Below, piece after piece: positions 38,000 through 47,603 of a stretch of DNA of 64,000 bases (positions are counted from its first letter, which is position 1; each line of letters starts with the position of its first letter). Position numbers and translations under genes: made by a program. The notes under the pieces are model-generated. The model made no database searches, was not told where the DNA came from, and was given only the letters and a program-made list of their open reading frames with translations. The stretch is from assembly GCA_026225235.1 (NCBI GenBank), contig JAMFSK010000100.1, positions 1-64,000 on the forward strand, read 5' to 3'. The DNA comes from Burkholderiales bacterium. Lineage in GTDB: Bacteria > Pseudomonadota > Gammaproteobacteria > Burkholderiales > Burkholderiaceae.

Positions 38000-39082
38000 A
38001 TGAGCACGACTGCACACGGCTACGCCGCCCATTCCAAAGACACACCGCTCGCACCGTTCAGTTTCGAGCGCCGCGATCCGCGTGAGAACGACGTACAGAT
38101 CGACATCCTGTTCTGCGGTGTCTGCCACTCCGATCTTCATACCGCACGCGGTGATTGGGATGGCCTGATCTACCCCGACGGTACCCTCTACCCCTGTGTA
38201 CCCGGTCACGAAATCGTCGGTCGCGTCACGGCGGTCGGCAGCCACGTCTCGAAGTACAAACGCGGTGATATCGTCGGCGTGGGCTGCATGGTCGACAGCT
38301 GCCAGCATTGCGCGGCATGCGACGAAGGCCTTGAACAACACTGTGCCCACATGCCCACCTGGACCTACAACAGTCCCGACCGGATCACGGGTGACAACAC
38401 GTATGGCGGCTATTCGGACTCGATCGTGGTCAGTGAAGAGTTCGTGCTCAAGATTCGGCATGCGGAAAAAGACCTCGCAGCCGTCGCACCGCTGCTGTGC
38501 GCCGGTATTACGATGTGGTCGCCATTGCGCCACTGGAACGTGACGCAGCGTCAACGAGTCGGCATCGTTGGCATCGGTGGCCTCGGTCATATGGGCATCA
38601 AGCTGGCGCGCGCGATGGGCGCGCACGTGGTCGCCTTCACCACGTCGGAGTCGAAGCGGCAGGATGCGCTGCGCCTCGGCGCGCAGGAAGTCGTCGTGTC
38701 GCGCGATCCGGCCCAAATGGCTGCGCAAGCCGGTAGCCTCGACTTCATCGTCAATACGCTTGCCGTCCCGCACAACCTTGATACCTATACGGCGCTGCTT
38801 AAACGCGGCGGCACCATGACGCTGGTCGGGATTCCGTCCGAGTCGCATCCGTCGCCCTCGGTCGCCAGCCTAATCGGCATGCGCCGAAGCCTGGCCGGCT
38901 CATTGATCGGAGGTATTGAAGAAACTCAGGAAATGCTCGACTTCTGTGCCGAACACGGCATCCTCTCGGATATCGAGACCATTCCCATGCAGGACATCGA
39001 GACGGCCTATTCTCGGATGGTGAAGGGCGATGTGAAGTATCGCTTCGTGGTCGATATGGCGTCGCTGAAACAAGCGGCATAA
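38000..39082 (+). CDS. zinc-dependent alcohol dehydrogenase (cinnamyl/YahK type)
   Basis: A 360-residue medium-chain dehydrogenase/reductase reducing aldehydes with NADPH or NADH. Catalytic zinc ligands are in CGVCHSDLHTARGDW and PGHEIVGRV; the structural zinc site is CQHCAACDEGLEQHC; the nucleotide loop is GIGGLGHMGIKLARAMG. The whole length fits the CAD/YahK group. ATG 38000 follows AGAGAGGA; the in-frame extension upstream lacks similarity. It stands between two regulators-like genes and ends at a strong terminator. Confidence 0.92.
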   Translation: MSTTAHGYAAHSKDTPLAPFSFERRDPRENDVQIDILFCGVCHSDLHTARGDWDGLIYPDGTLYPCVPGHEIVGRVTAVGSHVSKYKRGDIVGVGCMVDSCQHCAACDEGLEQHCAHMPTWTYNSPDRITGDNTYGGYSDSIVVSEEFVLKIRHAEKDLAAVAPLLCAGITMWSPLRHWNVTQRQRVGIVGIGGLGHMGIKLARAMGAHVVAFTTSESKRQDALRLGAQEVVVSRDPAQMAAQAGSLDFIVNTLAVPHNLDTYTALLKRGGTMTLVGIPSESHPSPSVASLIGMRRSLAGSLIGGIEETQEMLDFCAEHGILSDIETIPMQDIETAYSRMVKGDVKYRFVVDMASLKQAA

Positions 39083-39415
39083 AGCATGGTACGAAGCGTG
39101 CGACGCACGAAGCGCCATCCAAAGCAAGCACGATGAAATTCTCCGCCTGACCTTGTCGGGCGGCGCTTTTTTTTGGCACTCTTGCGTTCCACCGCGTCCA
39201 CACGGCCCAAGATCGCGGGGCCAAAAAACAGCACCCGTCGCACAGCGCAGACAAAATTAGATGTGCGCCATCTTATTTATCACCTAGGGTCGTAAGCGCG
39301 GTAATCAAGTGCAAGATCGTTGTCGCGCAAATCGACGCTGTATCAATGCGTTTTTTTACGCCAGAATAATCAACTCTATTGGGACACCCCTCACGACTTG
39401 CCGGAAGGTACGCCC
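39083..39415. other. intergenic region after alcohol dehydrogenase
   Basis: About 330 bases containing the terminator at 39143-39174 and the promoter region of the next regulator. No further gene seen. Confidence 0.5.
39143..39174 (+). terminator. Rho-independent terminator of alcohol dehydrogenase
   Basis: CCGCCTGA and TCGGGCGG form an 8-bp stem (one G-U) with loop CCTTG, followed by CGC and eight T residues. Confidence 0.85.
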
Positions 39416-42271
39416 ATGAACGCGGCTCCCCCGTTGCCACTGTGTTTTGCGTTTGGTCGCTGCGAGATTTTCGTGGCGCGCCGGCAATTCAAATACGAAG
39501 GCCGCATCGTCCCGCTGACGGACCGTGCGTACGACATCCTGATCGCGCTGGTCGCGCGCCGGGGTCAAATCGTCAGCAAAGCGGAATTGATGCGGGAGGT
39601 CTGGCCCGACCGGTTTATCGAGGACAACACCCTCGAAGGCCAAGTGTCCCTGCTGCGACGCCACCTGGCGGGCGACCGCGACGCCATTCGCACCGTGGCC
39701 GGCCGGGGCTATCAATTTGTCGGTGAAATGGTCACGCTGGTCAATGAGGTGCCGCGTTCGCCGCGCCAGGTTATCGACTTGCCCGTCAGCTTGTCGCCGT
39801 TGATCGGACGAGAGGCCGACCTGAGCGATATCGCCGAGGTTGCCGCTTCTCATCGGCTTGTCACGCTGGTGGGCACCGGCGGTGTCGGCAAGACGCGGCT
39901 CGCCGTCGAATGCGCTCGCGCCCTCGCCCCGGCGTTCCCCGACCGCATAGCAATCGCCGAACTCGCGCCGCTGACCTCCCCTTCGTTTGTCGCCCTGGCA
40001 GTGACCAGCGCCTTGGGAGTCCCCCCAGCCGATGGGCAGGTCTTGCTGGATCGCATGGCCTCGGTATTGCATGAAAAGAAAATGCTCCTGCTGCTCGACA
40101 ACTGCGAGCATGTGATCGAGGAAGCCACTCGCATCGTCGAAATCATCCTGCGCGCCAGTCCGTTGCTACACGTCATTGCAACCAGCCGCGAGCCCTTGCG
40201 TGTCGAAGGCGAATACGTTTATCGGGTTCCTTCGCTCGACCTGCCCGACGAGGGCTGTACAGCCGTGGACCCATCACGCGAGCCGGCCGCCATGCGGCTC
40301 TTTTTTGCACGCCTGGACTCCCGGGTGGCGTATGGCAGCGCCAGCTTCGAAGACCGCGCGGCCGCAAGCCGGATCTGCCGCCGACTGGACGGCATTCCTC
40401 TGGCGATCGAACTGGCAGCGACCCGCGCGCCTGCGCTGGGGATCTCCGGCGTCGCCGCGCTCCTCGACAACCGCTTCGAATTGCTCGGCGGTGGCAAACG
40501 AACGGCCCCGCCGCGCCACCAGACCCTGCGCGCAACACTCGACTGGAGCTACGAGTTGCTGTCGGAAGCCGAACGCGAAGCGTTCGAAACGCTCAGCGTG
40601 TTCCCGGACCAGTTTTCGCTGGACTCCGCCTTATCGGTGTTGGTCGAGCCCACTGACGACAAGACGGTTGTGTTCGACTCCATTGCCAGCCTCGTTGCGA
40701 AGTCGCTCCTGAACTGCAATATGTCGCGACCCGAAGCCACGTACGGCATGCTGGAGTCGACCCGTGCCTACGCGAAGAGCAAGCTCGATCACTCCGGCCG
40801 ATTTGGTCGCACAGCGGTTCGCCATGCAAAATATTTTCTCGCACGATTCGAAGCTGTCGAGCACAGGTGGGATAGCGCGCGGGGCGATGAACTCGAACCC
40901 GTCTTTCGGGCCTGCTTGGCCGATCTGCGGGTGGCAATCCAACGCAGCCTGTCGGATGGCCTTGATGTGGCGGCAGGCATTGCCCTGGTCACCGCGGCGA
41001 TTCCCTTCTGGGTCAAGCTGTCGCATACGGCTGAATGTGTGGATTGGGTGAGCACCGCGCTCGAGCTCAGCGCCACCCAGCCGCAGCCCGACGCGATATG
41101 CGAGATGAAACTCCATGCCGCCCGAGGCCTGTCGCTCATGTACGCCGTCGCCGCCGAGGATGCCGAAACGAATCTGAATACGGCACTCGACATTGCGGAG
41201 CGTTTGAATAACGACGAATACCGACTCAAATGCCTATGGGGGCAATGGGAACTTGCGCTGGGGCGAGGTGCGCTAGACCGCATGATGGTGCTCGCCCAGC
41301 GTTTCACGGGAATCGCACAGCACAGTGCGGACCGGCTCGACTGGCTGGTCGCCGAGCGCATGCTCGGCATGTCCTGGTTACGCCTTAGTGGACCCGACAA
41401 GGCACGCCCCCATATCGAACGCGCTGTCGTAGGAGCTCGCAATCATCCAGATGCGCATCCCTCGACACGCTATTTATATGATCAGGAAACAGCGGCGTGG
41501 TGCGCCCTGGCCTCCGTATCGTGGCTTCAGGGCAGGCCCGACGCGGCGCTCCAAGCCTTGGGACAGGCAAGAGATCGCTCGCGGTTGATCGCCCACGCCG
41601 CCAGTGTGTGGTATGCCCACACCATGGGTATGTGCCCGATCGAGCTCCTGACCGAAGGTGTCGCGGCGGTAGAGTCACCCACGGCATACAGCCTCAACAC
41701 CCTATGCCGCTACGGGATGTCGACCTGGAGACCTCGCTCCTTGTTCTGGCAGGGGATTCTCCTCATCCACCACGGCGACATCGATGCCTACGATCGGGTC
41801 ATCGCGCCGTTGTTCGAACGCAATCCGCCGATCCAGTTCACGGCGCACCTGACAGGCTATCTCTCGGCGGTCTGCGATCAGCTCATCGAACTGGGCCGCC
41901 TGAACGACGCACTTCATCTGGTGAATCCGGCTCTTGAACATGCGGAAGCCGTCGGCGATGTCAGCACGCTTCCCGAACTCGTCCGGCTCCGGGGCGAACT
42001 GGTGTTGGCGCAACGTCTACCGGGTTCGGAGGGCGTTGCACGCGCTGCGTTCGAGCGAGCGATCGCGGTCGCGGCGAGCGCCCATTTCGTATCTTGGGAA
42101 TTGCGCGCGGCCACCAGTCTGGCACGCTTGCTGGTGGCACAGGGCGAAACATCTGAAGCACGCACGCGGCTCGAAGCCGTCTACGCGAAATTCGCAGAGG
42201 GTTTCAATACGGCCGACCTGCGCGCCGCAAGAATGCTCCTTCAGACCGTGCATGCCGAGCGTCTGCGCTAG
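39416..42271 (+). CDS. large winged-helix/ATPase/TPR-type transcriptional regulator
   Basis: A 951-residue regulator. Residues about 10-105 are an OmpR-type winged helix (LTDRAYDILIALVARRGQIVSKAELMREVWP, TVAGRGYQFVGEM). Residues about 125-420 are an ATPase of the STAND type, with Walker A GTGGVGKT at 153-160 and LLLLDNCEHV as Walker B, followed by TSREPLRVEGE. The remainder is helical, compatible with tetratricopeptide repeats for ligand or partner sensing. Such proteins resemble SARP/AfsR- and CadC-like activators with ATP-dependent switching. ATG 39416 gives an immediate wHTH start; Met 39320 adds an unconserved 32 residues. The target is unknown; the adjacent alcohol dehydrogenase and LuxR gene are candidates. 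Confidence 0.88.
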   Translation: MNAAPPLPLCFAFGRCEIFVARRQFKYEGRIVPLTDRAYDILIALVARRGQIVSKAELMREVWPDRFIEDNTLEGQVSLLRRHLAGDRDAIRTVAGRGYQFVGEMVTLVNEVPRSPRQVIDLPVSLSPLIGREADLSDIAEVAASHRLVTLVGTGGVGKTRLAVECARALAPAFPDRIAIAELAPLTSPSFVALAVTSALGVPPADGQVLLDRMASVLHEKKMLLLLDNCEHVIEEATRIVEIILRASPLLHVIATSREPLRVEGEYVYRVPSLDLPDEGCTAVDPSREPAAMRLFFARLDSRVAYGSASFEDRAAASRICRRLDGIPLAIELAATRAPALGISGVAALLDNRFELLGGGKRTAPPRHQTLRATLDWSYELLSEAEREAFETLSVFPDQFSLDSALSVLVEPTDDKTVVFDSIASLVAKSLLNCNMSRPEATYGMLESTRAYAKSKLDHSGRFGRTAVRHAKYFLARFEAVEHRWDSARGDELEPVFRACLADLRVAIQRSLSDGLDVAAGIALVTAAIPFWVKLSHTAECVDWVSTALELSATQPQPDAICEMKLHAARGLSLMYAVAAEDAETNLNTALDIAERLNNDEYRLKCLWGQWELALGRGALDRMMVLAQRFTGIAQHSADRLDWLVAERMLGMSWLRLSGPDKARPHIERAVVGARNHPDAHPSTRYLYDQETAAWCALASVSWLQGRPDAALQALGQARDRSRLIAHAASVWYAHTMGMCPIELLTEGVAAVESPTAYSLNTLCRYGMSTWRPRSLFWQGILLIHHGDIDAYDRVIAPLFERNPPIQFTAHLTGYLSAVCDQLIELGRLNDALHLVNPALEHAEAVGDVSTLPELVRLRGELVLAQRLPGSEGVARAAFERAIAVAASAHFVSWELRAATSLARLLVAQGETSEARTRLEAVYAKFAEGFNTADLRAARMLLQTVHAERLR

Positions 42272-42328
42272 CCCGCTTTAAAGCACGAACGAAGGAACCG
42301 CCTCGCCTCGCTCGCCTCGCTGCCATTC

Positions 42329-43114
42329 TCAGCCAGGCAACGCAACATGCTGCAAACGAAAGGACTCGCCGCCTCCCGACCGAACACGTGACGCCGGAAG
42401 GTCGCTGATCTTGCCGATCGACTCAAGGGCGTCCACGCCGCGTACGAGCTCCACCAACCGCGTGGCGCCCATCTTTCTCATGAGCTGGCTGCGATGCATC
42501 TTGACCGTGATTTCGCTGATCCCCAGCTCAAAGCCAACCTGCTTGTTCATCATCCCGGCCGTAATCAGCAACATCGTCTGGCGCTCACGCGGCGTCAGCG
42601 AGCGATAACGTTCGACGAGCTCGGCCATTTCCTGCTCGCGGCGCCTCAACTCACGGGCCCGCGTGGCAGCCGAAATCGCAGCGTCGATCAACTCTTCGGC
42701 ATGAAGGGGTCGGGCGAGGACTTGCATGGCACCTGCCTGCATGGCATCGACTGCGCTTCGGACATCGCCCGGACACACCACACAAATGGTGGGAAGAATC
42801 GTGCGTGATCGTGTCAGGTGGTGTTGCACTTCGAGGCTGCTGATCGTACGACAACGATTGCCCAATACCAGGCACGAGGCATCGTGAGCCCGAGGCGAGC
42901 GGACGAACTCTATCGCGTTAGTGAACATGCGAACTTCGACCCCATACTGCGACAGTGACTCATCGACAAAACGACTTAGCAGGGGGTCTTCGTCGAGCAC
43001 ATCGACGACCTCGCCGGCCAATGACAGAGTTCGGTTCGTCGCCTCGCACGGCATGTGAGTCATCCTGACGGAGCCGGCGATCGGCTTGGAGGAGAGATAC
43101 GTTGAGAGGGTCAT
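42329..43114 (-). CDS. LuxR-type regulator with degenerate receiver domain
   Basis: A 261-residue FixJ/NarL-like protein. Residues about 35-150 are receiver-like and keep the acidic pair (DEDPLLSRF), but the usual phospho-acceptor Asp position is Gly (CLVLGNRC, about residue 85) and the conserved Lys is Arg (LARPL, about 135), so ordinary phosphorylation is unlikely. The C-terminal LuxR HTH is intact (LTPRERQTMLLITAG, ELGISEITVKMHRSQLMRKM). ATG 43114 (MTLSTYLSS) has AAGGAG 4 bases upstream; a later Met at 43063 is possible. No sensor kinase is adjacent. Confidence 0.88.
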   Translation of the reverse strand: MTLSTYLSSKPIAGSVRMTHMPCEATNRTLSLAGEVVDVLDEDPLLSRFVDESLSQYGVEVRMFTNAIEFVRSPRAHDASCLVLGNRCRTISSLEVQHHLTRSRTILPTICVVCPGDVRSAVDAMQAGAMQVLARPLHAEELIDAAISAATRARELRRREQEMAELVERYRSLTPRERQTMLLITAGMMNKQVGFELGISEITVKMHRSQLMRKMGATRLVELVRGVDALESIGKISDLPASRVRSGGGESFRLQHVALPG

Positions 43115-43446
43115 TGCGCTCCTTGAATCTGCGCGAAACCTTGAACACCCAACACCGAAGGCAACCCGACACTCAATGCATCTTGAGCAGCGCAGCAACC
43201 CGCAAAGGCTGGCGCTTCCAATATCCGGCTGGGCGACTGAACTCCAGGATCCGCGCGGACAACAGAAATCCGGCGAGTGGAGCTAGGGGATACACTAACC
43301 AAAGCGACCTTGAGAGTCCTTGATTAAACCTGCGGAAACCTTGTTTTAGCCCGGAAAAGTTCACTTTCCAGGCCACAAGCCTTCGCGGACGCCTGCTTCG
43401 GTGTGTCTGATGGGGAAAAACCTCGTGAAACGCCGCCGAATCGCGC
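43115..43446. other. intergenic region between LuxR-type and AraC-type genes
   Basis: About 330 bases with no recognisable gene. It should contain the promoter of the LuxR-type gene and the 3' end region of the AraC gene; no terminator with a good U-tract was seen. Confidence 0.45.
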
Positions 43447-43983
43447 TTAAGCCGCGCGTTCTCGCTTCCATGACCCGGGGCTGCTCCCTGTTAAACGCTT
43501 GAACCATCGACTCAAGTGGCTCTCGTCGACAAAACCACAGGCGGAGGCAATCTTGTTCAGCGGGAGAAAGGTATCCGCCAGCATTTCCTTTGCCATCGCC
43601 ACGCGTTGTTGAAGCGCCCACCGATGCGGTGTTTGACCCGTCGACTGTTTGAACTCACGCGAGAAGTGACTCTCTGACAATTCGCAGGCCAGCGCGATCG
43701 TCGCAAGCGTCAACCCGGGCCGGCCCGGAGCGACCATCATCTCCTTCGCGCGACGCAGTTGCCAGGGCGCAAGCCCGCCGCGAGGGACGCGAGGCGAAGG
43801 CGGCGCACCGGCCTCGTGAAACATCACATACGCATAGGTCTCCCACGTCGTCAGGTCGAAGAACGGCGCACGGGTCTGCACGCCACGCCCAGTGAGGGCT
43901 CCGGCCGGGGCATCGAGCGAACTGATCTGCACGGTCTCGAACGGCCCGCAGAGTTGGTCAGCAATCTCCCTTTCCCACTTCAT
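43447..43983 (-). CDS. AraC-family transcriptional regulator
   Basis: A 178-residue protein. The C-terminal 110 residues carry the AraC double HTH: LTLATIALACELSESHFSREFKQSTGQTPHRWALQQR with the second helix pair in PLNKIASACGFVDESHLSRWFKRLTGSSPGSWKR. The short N-terminal part (about 65 residues) is too small for a cupin effector domain, so it may act by interaction or constitutively. It is 35 bases downstream of the DsbA-like gene on the same strand, hence likely co-transcribed and possibly controlling the divergent old yellow enzyme. ATG 43983 has GGAGATGTC upstream. Confidence 0.85.
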   Translation of the reverse strand: MKWEREIADQLCGPFETVQISSLDAPAGALTGRGVQTRAPFFDLTTWETYAYVMFHEAGAPPSPRVPRGGLAPWQLRRAKEMMVAPGRPGLTLATIALACELSESHFSREFKQSTGQTPHRWALQQRVAMAKEMLADTFLPLNKIASACGFVDESHLSRWFKRLTGSSPGSWKRERAA

Positions 43984-44018
43984 GACATCTCCTCGTTGCC
44001 GCGCCAAAGCACGTCAGG

Positions 44019-44699
44019 TCAGGGCAGGTTCTCGACGATCCGTATCTTGCTCGCGCGATAGCCCTCGGGGAACAGCCGCTTCACCGCAGCGTGGAAGTGC
44101 TGAAGGGGCGCGACGCCGCGCAACACGATGGGCGGCTGTGACGGACCCTCTGCGCCGCGCGGCCGCGACAGCATCATGTAGGGTAATCCTTCGACGCCGA
44201 CCTGCCGCGCCAGCGCCTGATGCTCGAGCACGATATCGGTGTAGCGCCCCAGTTCCAGCGCTTCCCTCAAGCCTTCTGCATCGACGCCGCACGAAGCAGC
44301 GATACGGATCAGCGTGTCGACCTCTCCAAGGTTCGCTCCGTCCTGGAAGAACGCATCGAACAAGGCGCGATGAACCTCGTCGAAACGACCGACCGCACCG
44401 GCGAAATGCGCGGTCTCGAAGGCCAGCCGGCTGCGCGGCATGACCGGCGGCATTCGCAAGGAAACACCCCGCTCCGCCGCAGTGGGATAAACCGTGCGGG
44501 CCCATGCCTCGATTCGCTCCGGTGCGTCGTCCGGCGGCAGCGGCATGGGCTCAGGCCGCAATTCGAACGGATGCCAGCGCACCGCCACTGCGGGGCCGTA
44601 CACCTGCTGAAATTGCTCGATCACCGGCAACTGCATGTATGAAAACGGGCAGATGTAGTCGATCCAGATGTCGAGAAACAGCGTGGGTATGGTTTCCAT
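44019..44699 (-). CDS. DsbA-family oxidoreductase (FrnE / HCCA isomerase-like) with a single active-site Cys
   Basis: A 226-residue thioredoxin-fold protein with an all-helical insert. The active-site loop reads DIWIDYICPFSYM, so the second Cys of CPxC is Ser, as in 2-hydroxychromene-2-carboxylate isomerases rather than FrnE thiol oxidases. The cis-Pro loop is VEGLPYMMLS. It has no signal peptide and is therefore cytoplasmic. The sequence suggests glutathione-type chemistry or isomerisation rather than disulfide exchange. ATG 44699 (METIPTLFLD) starts at the fold. It is first in a two-gene unit with the AraC regulator and divergent from nemA. Confidence 0.8.
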   Translation of the reverse strand: METIPTLFLDIWIDYICPFSYMQLPVIEQFQQVYGPAVAVRWHPFELRPEPMPLPPDDAPERIEAWARTVYPTAAERGVSLRMPPVMPRSRLAFETAHFAGAVGRFDEVHRALFDAFFQDGANLGEVDTLIRIAASCGVDAEGLREALELGRYTDIVLEHQALARQVGVEGLPYMMLSRPRGAEGPSQPPIVLRGVAPLQHFHAAVKRLFPEGYRASKIRIVENLP

Positions 44700-45192
44700 G
44701 AGAAGGCGATGACTAACCAGGCACGGCAACGCGGCTTATTGCGGGCGGTTCTGCGCAGGTTTGCCCACAGGTTCGTCGTTAGGGTCCCGGAATATGACCG
44801 TCCGGATTTTTGCTGTCAAGCGATGGCCACCCGGCAAAACGACAGCCATGCACGGCAAGCCGCAGGGTCAGTTTCATATATCGCGCGGGCACCTTTAGCC
44901 CCTGATCGAGCAGGCTTTTCCCCGCCTCACAAGCGTCTTCACCGACAGCCAACATAGTCCCTTTTGCATCGTTTTGCCATGCTACCTAGGGATGGGTTTC
45001 CAACCGCGCGTTGGACTTCCTTGCCGGCTCCGGACAATTTGTCCGATATGTTGAGACGGCTGCCCCGTTTATCTTTGCGCCCCCAACCCTTAAATTCCCT
45101 ACCAACGCGAAGCAGCGCAGCAAGTTCGCTTCGAAGATCGAATTAACGTGCTCGTCGCTCATGTGACGGCCTAACCGATTAGCAGAGATATC
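44700..45192. other. intergenic region between DsbA-like gene and nemA
   Basis: About 490 bases of divergent upstream sequence. No ORF with recognisable similarity. The length suggests room for regulator sites, but I could not define one. Confidence 0.45.
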
Positions 45193-46302
45193 ATGTCCAA
45201 ACTCTTTACCAGTGTGAAAGTCGGCCCGTATGAATTCACGCACCGCGTGGTACTGGCTCCGCTGACCCGCATGCGCGCCGAAGACGGCGCCATCCCCGGC
45301 CCACTGATGGCCGAGTACTACGCACAGCGCACCTCGAAGGGCGCTTTGCTGATCGGCGAAGCGACCATTGCTGCTGCCAACGGCAACGGCTACCTCGGTG
45401 CACCGGGCCTGTTCGACGACAACCAGATCGCCGGCTGGCGCGCCGTGACTGACGCCGTTCATGCGAAGGGCGGCAAGATCTTCCTGCAGCTCTATCACGC
45501 AGGCCGTCAGTCGCACGTCGACGTGCAACCGAATGGCGCCCAGCCTGTTGGCCCTTCGGAAGTCCTGCACGGCGGTGTCGCTTACACCGCCACGGGTTGG
45601 GTGCCGAACACCCCGAACCGCGCCTTGAAGACCGAAGAAATCGCCGGCCTGGTCGAGAGCTTCCGCAGCGCCGCCGCCCGTGGCGTGCAAGCTGGCTTCG
45701 ACGGCGTCGAGCTGCATGCCGCCAACGGCTATCTGTTCGACCAGTTCCTGCAAGATGGCAGCAACAAGCGGACAGACATCTACGGGGGTTCGTTCGAGAA
45801 CCGCGCGCGCTTCCTGATCGAAACCACCAAGGCCGTCATCGGCGTCTGGGGCAGCAACAAGGTGGCCGTGCGTCTCGGACCGAGCGGCACGTGGGGCGAC
45901 ATGTCGGACTCCGATCCGGACGGCCTGTTCACGTACGTGGCAGAGGAACTCGACAAGCTGAACCTGGCTTACGTACATCTGATCGAACCGCGTGTGCTGG
46001 GCAATGTCGACGATGAAACCAAGGATCAGAATCCGGTTGCAGCGCAAACCATCCGCAAGCACTACAAGGGCACCCTGATTGCAGCGGGCGGTTTCAAGGG
46101 CGATACCGCAGAAGCGATCGTTACTGCAGGGGACGCCGATCTGGTCGCCTTCGGTCGCGACTTTATCGCCAACCCGGACCTGCCGGAACGTCTGCGTCGC
46201 AATCTGCCGCTCAACGCCTACGATCGCCCGAGTTTCTTTGGGGGTACCGAGGTCGGCTACACGGACTACCCGTTCTACAGCAGCGAAACCGTCCCGGCCT
46301 GA
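45193..46302 (+). CDS. nemA: old yellow enzyme, N-ethylmaleimide reductase type
   Basis: A 369-residue FMN-dependent ene-reductase that reduces activated alkenes such as N-ethylmaleimide, and often nitroesters. Conserved: VVLAPLTRMRAEDGAIPGPLMAEYYAQR, LLIGEATI, QLYHAGRQSH, GVELHAANGYLFDQFLQDGSN (substrate-binding His and Asn), RTDIYGGSFENRARF and, near the end, AGDADLVAFGRDFIANPDL. Length is normal. It is followed by a second old yellow enzyme after about 100 bases with a hairpin, so the two may be independently expressed. Confidence 0.93.
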   Translation: MSKLFTSVKVGPYEFTHRVVLAPLTRMRAEDGAIPGPLMAEYYAQRTSKGALLIGEATIAAANGNGYLGAPGLFDDNQIAGWRAVTDAVHAKGGKIFLQLYHAGRQSHVDVQPNGAQPVGPSEVLHGGVAYTATGWVPNTPNRALKTEEIAGLVESFRSAAARGVQAGFDGVELHAANGYLFDQFLQDGSNKRTDIYGGSFENRARFLIETTKAVIGVWGSNKVAVRLGPSGTWGDMSDSDPDGLFTYVAEELDKLNLAYVHLIEPRVLGNVDDETKDQNPVAAQTIRKHYKGTLIAAGGFKGDTAEAIVTAGDADLVAFGRDFIANPDLPERLRRNLPLNAYDRPSFFGGTEVGYTDYPFYSSETVPA

Positions 46303-46339
46303 TTGAAGCGCGACATTGACCGATGTGCGCGGCGGGCCC

Positions 46340-46366
46340 CGCGGCACCCTGATTCACGGTGCCGCG
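46340..46366 (+). terminator. hairpin between the two old yellow enzyme genes
   Basis: CGCGGCACC and GGTGCCGCG, a 9-bp perfect stem with a 9-base loop, but no U-tract; may be an attenuating terminator or processing site. Confidence 0.4.
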
Positions 46367-46403
46367 CGGCCGGCCGCGCATGGGGTCTAATTCTGGAGTT
46401 CCC

Positions 46404-47516
46404 ATGAGTTCCTTGTTCTCGCCAGCAAGCATCCGAAGCATGGTGTTGACCAATCGCATCATGGTCTCGCCGATGTGCCAGTACGTCGCAGAAAATGGCG
46501 CCGCCACGACCTGGCACACCGTTCATCTGGGCGGTCTGGCGAATTCCGGTGCGGGGGCTCTGTTCATCGAGTCGACTGCCGTCGAAGCGGCCGGGCGCAT
46601 TACGCCGGGCGACCTCGGGCTGTGGGACGACACCACCGAAGCGGCCCTGAAGCCGGCGATCGATGCCGTTCGTGCCTATTCAAACATTGCGCTGGTCATG
46701 CAATTGGGCCATGCGGGCCGCAAGGCATCGAGCCAGGTTCCATGGGAAGGCGGGCAGCTGTTACCTGCGAGCGAGGGTGGCTGGACCCCCTGCGGACCTT
46801 CAGCGCTCCCGCAGATCCCGGGCGAAACGCCGCCACTCGCGCTCGACCGCGCGGGCCTCGACCGGATTCGCGCGGCCTACGTGGCTTCGGCGCTACGTGC
46901 CGTGCGCCTCGGTGTCGATGCGATCGAGCTGCACGGCGGTCATGGCTATCTGCTGCACGAGTTCATGTCGCCGATTTCAAACCAGCGGACCGACGAGTAC
47001 GGAGGCACCCTCGAAAACCGTCTGCGCTATCCGCTCGAAATATTCGATGCCGTTCGCACGGCGCTGCCAGCGGACATGCCGCTTGGCGTGAAGATTTCGG
47101 CCAGCGACTGGGTCGAAGGGGGCTGGGATATCGATCAGTCCATCGAACTGGCGAAGGCGCTGAAGACGCGAGGAGTCGACTGGATCACTGCCTCGTCAGG
47201 CGGCATTTCACCGCTCCAGAAAATCCCCGTGGGCCCGGATTATCAGGTCCCGTTCGCCAAGGTGATCAAGGAAGCAAGCGGTGTCACGACGATCGCGGTC
47301 GGATTGATCACCGACGCTCGCCAGGCCGACAACATCGTCGCCTCGGGTGCGGCGGATTTCGTCGCCGTGGCGCGCGGGATGTTATATGACCCGCGCTGGG
47401 GCTGGCATGCGGCCGCCTCGCTGGGCGCCCACGTTGAAGCGCCTCCGCCTTACTGGCGTGCGCCCCCGCGCGAGCACGCCGATATCTTTGTCGAAGTGGA
47501 ACACGGCGCTCGCTAA
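46404..47516 (+). CDS. XenA/YqjM-class old yellow enzyme
   Basis: A 370-residue FMN ene-reductase of the thermophilic-like class (YqjM, XenA): VSPMCQYVAENG carries the Cys that tunes flavin potential, LVMQLGHAGRKASS binds flavin phosphate, and IELHGGHGYLLHEFMSPISNQRTDEYGG holds the substrate His pair (His-x-x-His where NemA has His-x-x-Asn). ATG 46404 is preceded by TGGAGT; the upstream Met extension is unconserved. It is a different class from nemA, so the pair probably reduces different substrates. It is convergent with the next LysR gene. Confidence 0.92.
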   Translation: MSSLFSPASIRSMVLTNRIMVSPMCQYVAENGAATTWHTVHLGGLANSGAGALFIESTAVEAAGRITPGDLGLWDDTTEAALKPAIDAVRAYSNIALVMQLGHAGRKASSQVPWEGGQLLPASEGGWTPCGPSALPQIPGETPPLALDRAGLDRIRAAYVASALRAVRLGVDAIELHGGHGYLLHEFMSPISNQRTDEYGGTLENRLRYPLEIFDAVRTALPADMPLGVKISASDWVEGGWDIDQSIELAKALKTRGVDWITASSGGISPLQKIPVGPDYQVPFAKVIKEASGVTTIAVGLITDARQADNIVASGAADFVAVARGMLYDPRWGWHAAASLGAHVEAPPPYWRAPPREHADIFVEVEHGAR

Positions 47517-47583
47517 TTCCGGCGCAAGGCATCGTTGGTTGAGAGAGGCGCTCCGCGGCGAGCCGAGATAGCGGTATAAAGCC

Positions 47584-47603
47584 CGGAGCGACTCAGGGCT
47601 CCG
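47584..47603. terminator. weak hairpin between convergent genes
   Basis: CGGAGC and GCTCCG, 6-bp stem around an 8-base loop, overlapping the LysR stop region. No U-tract; low support. Confidence 0.3.
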
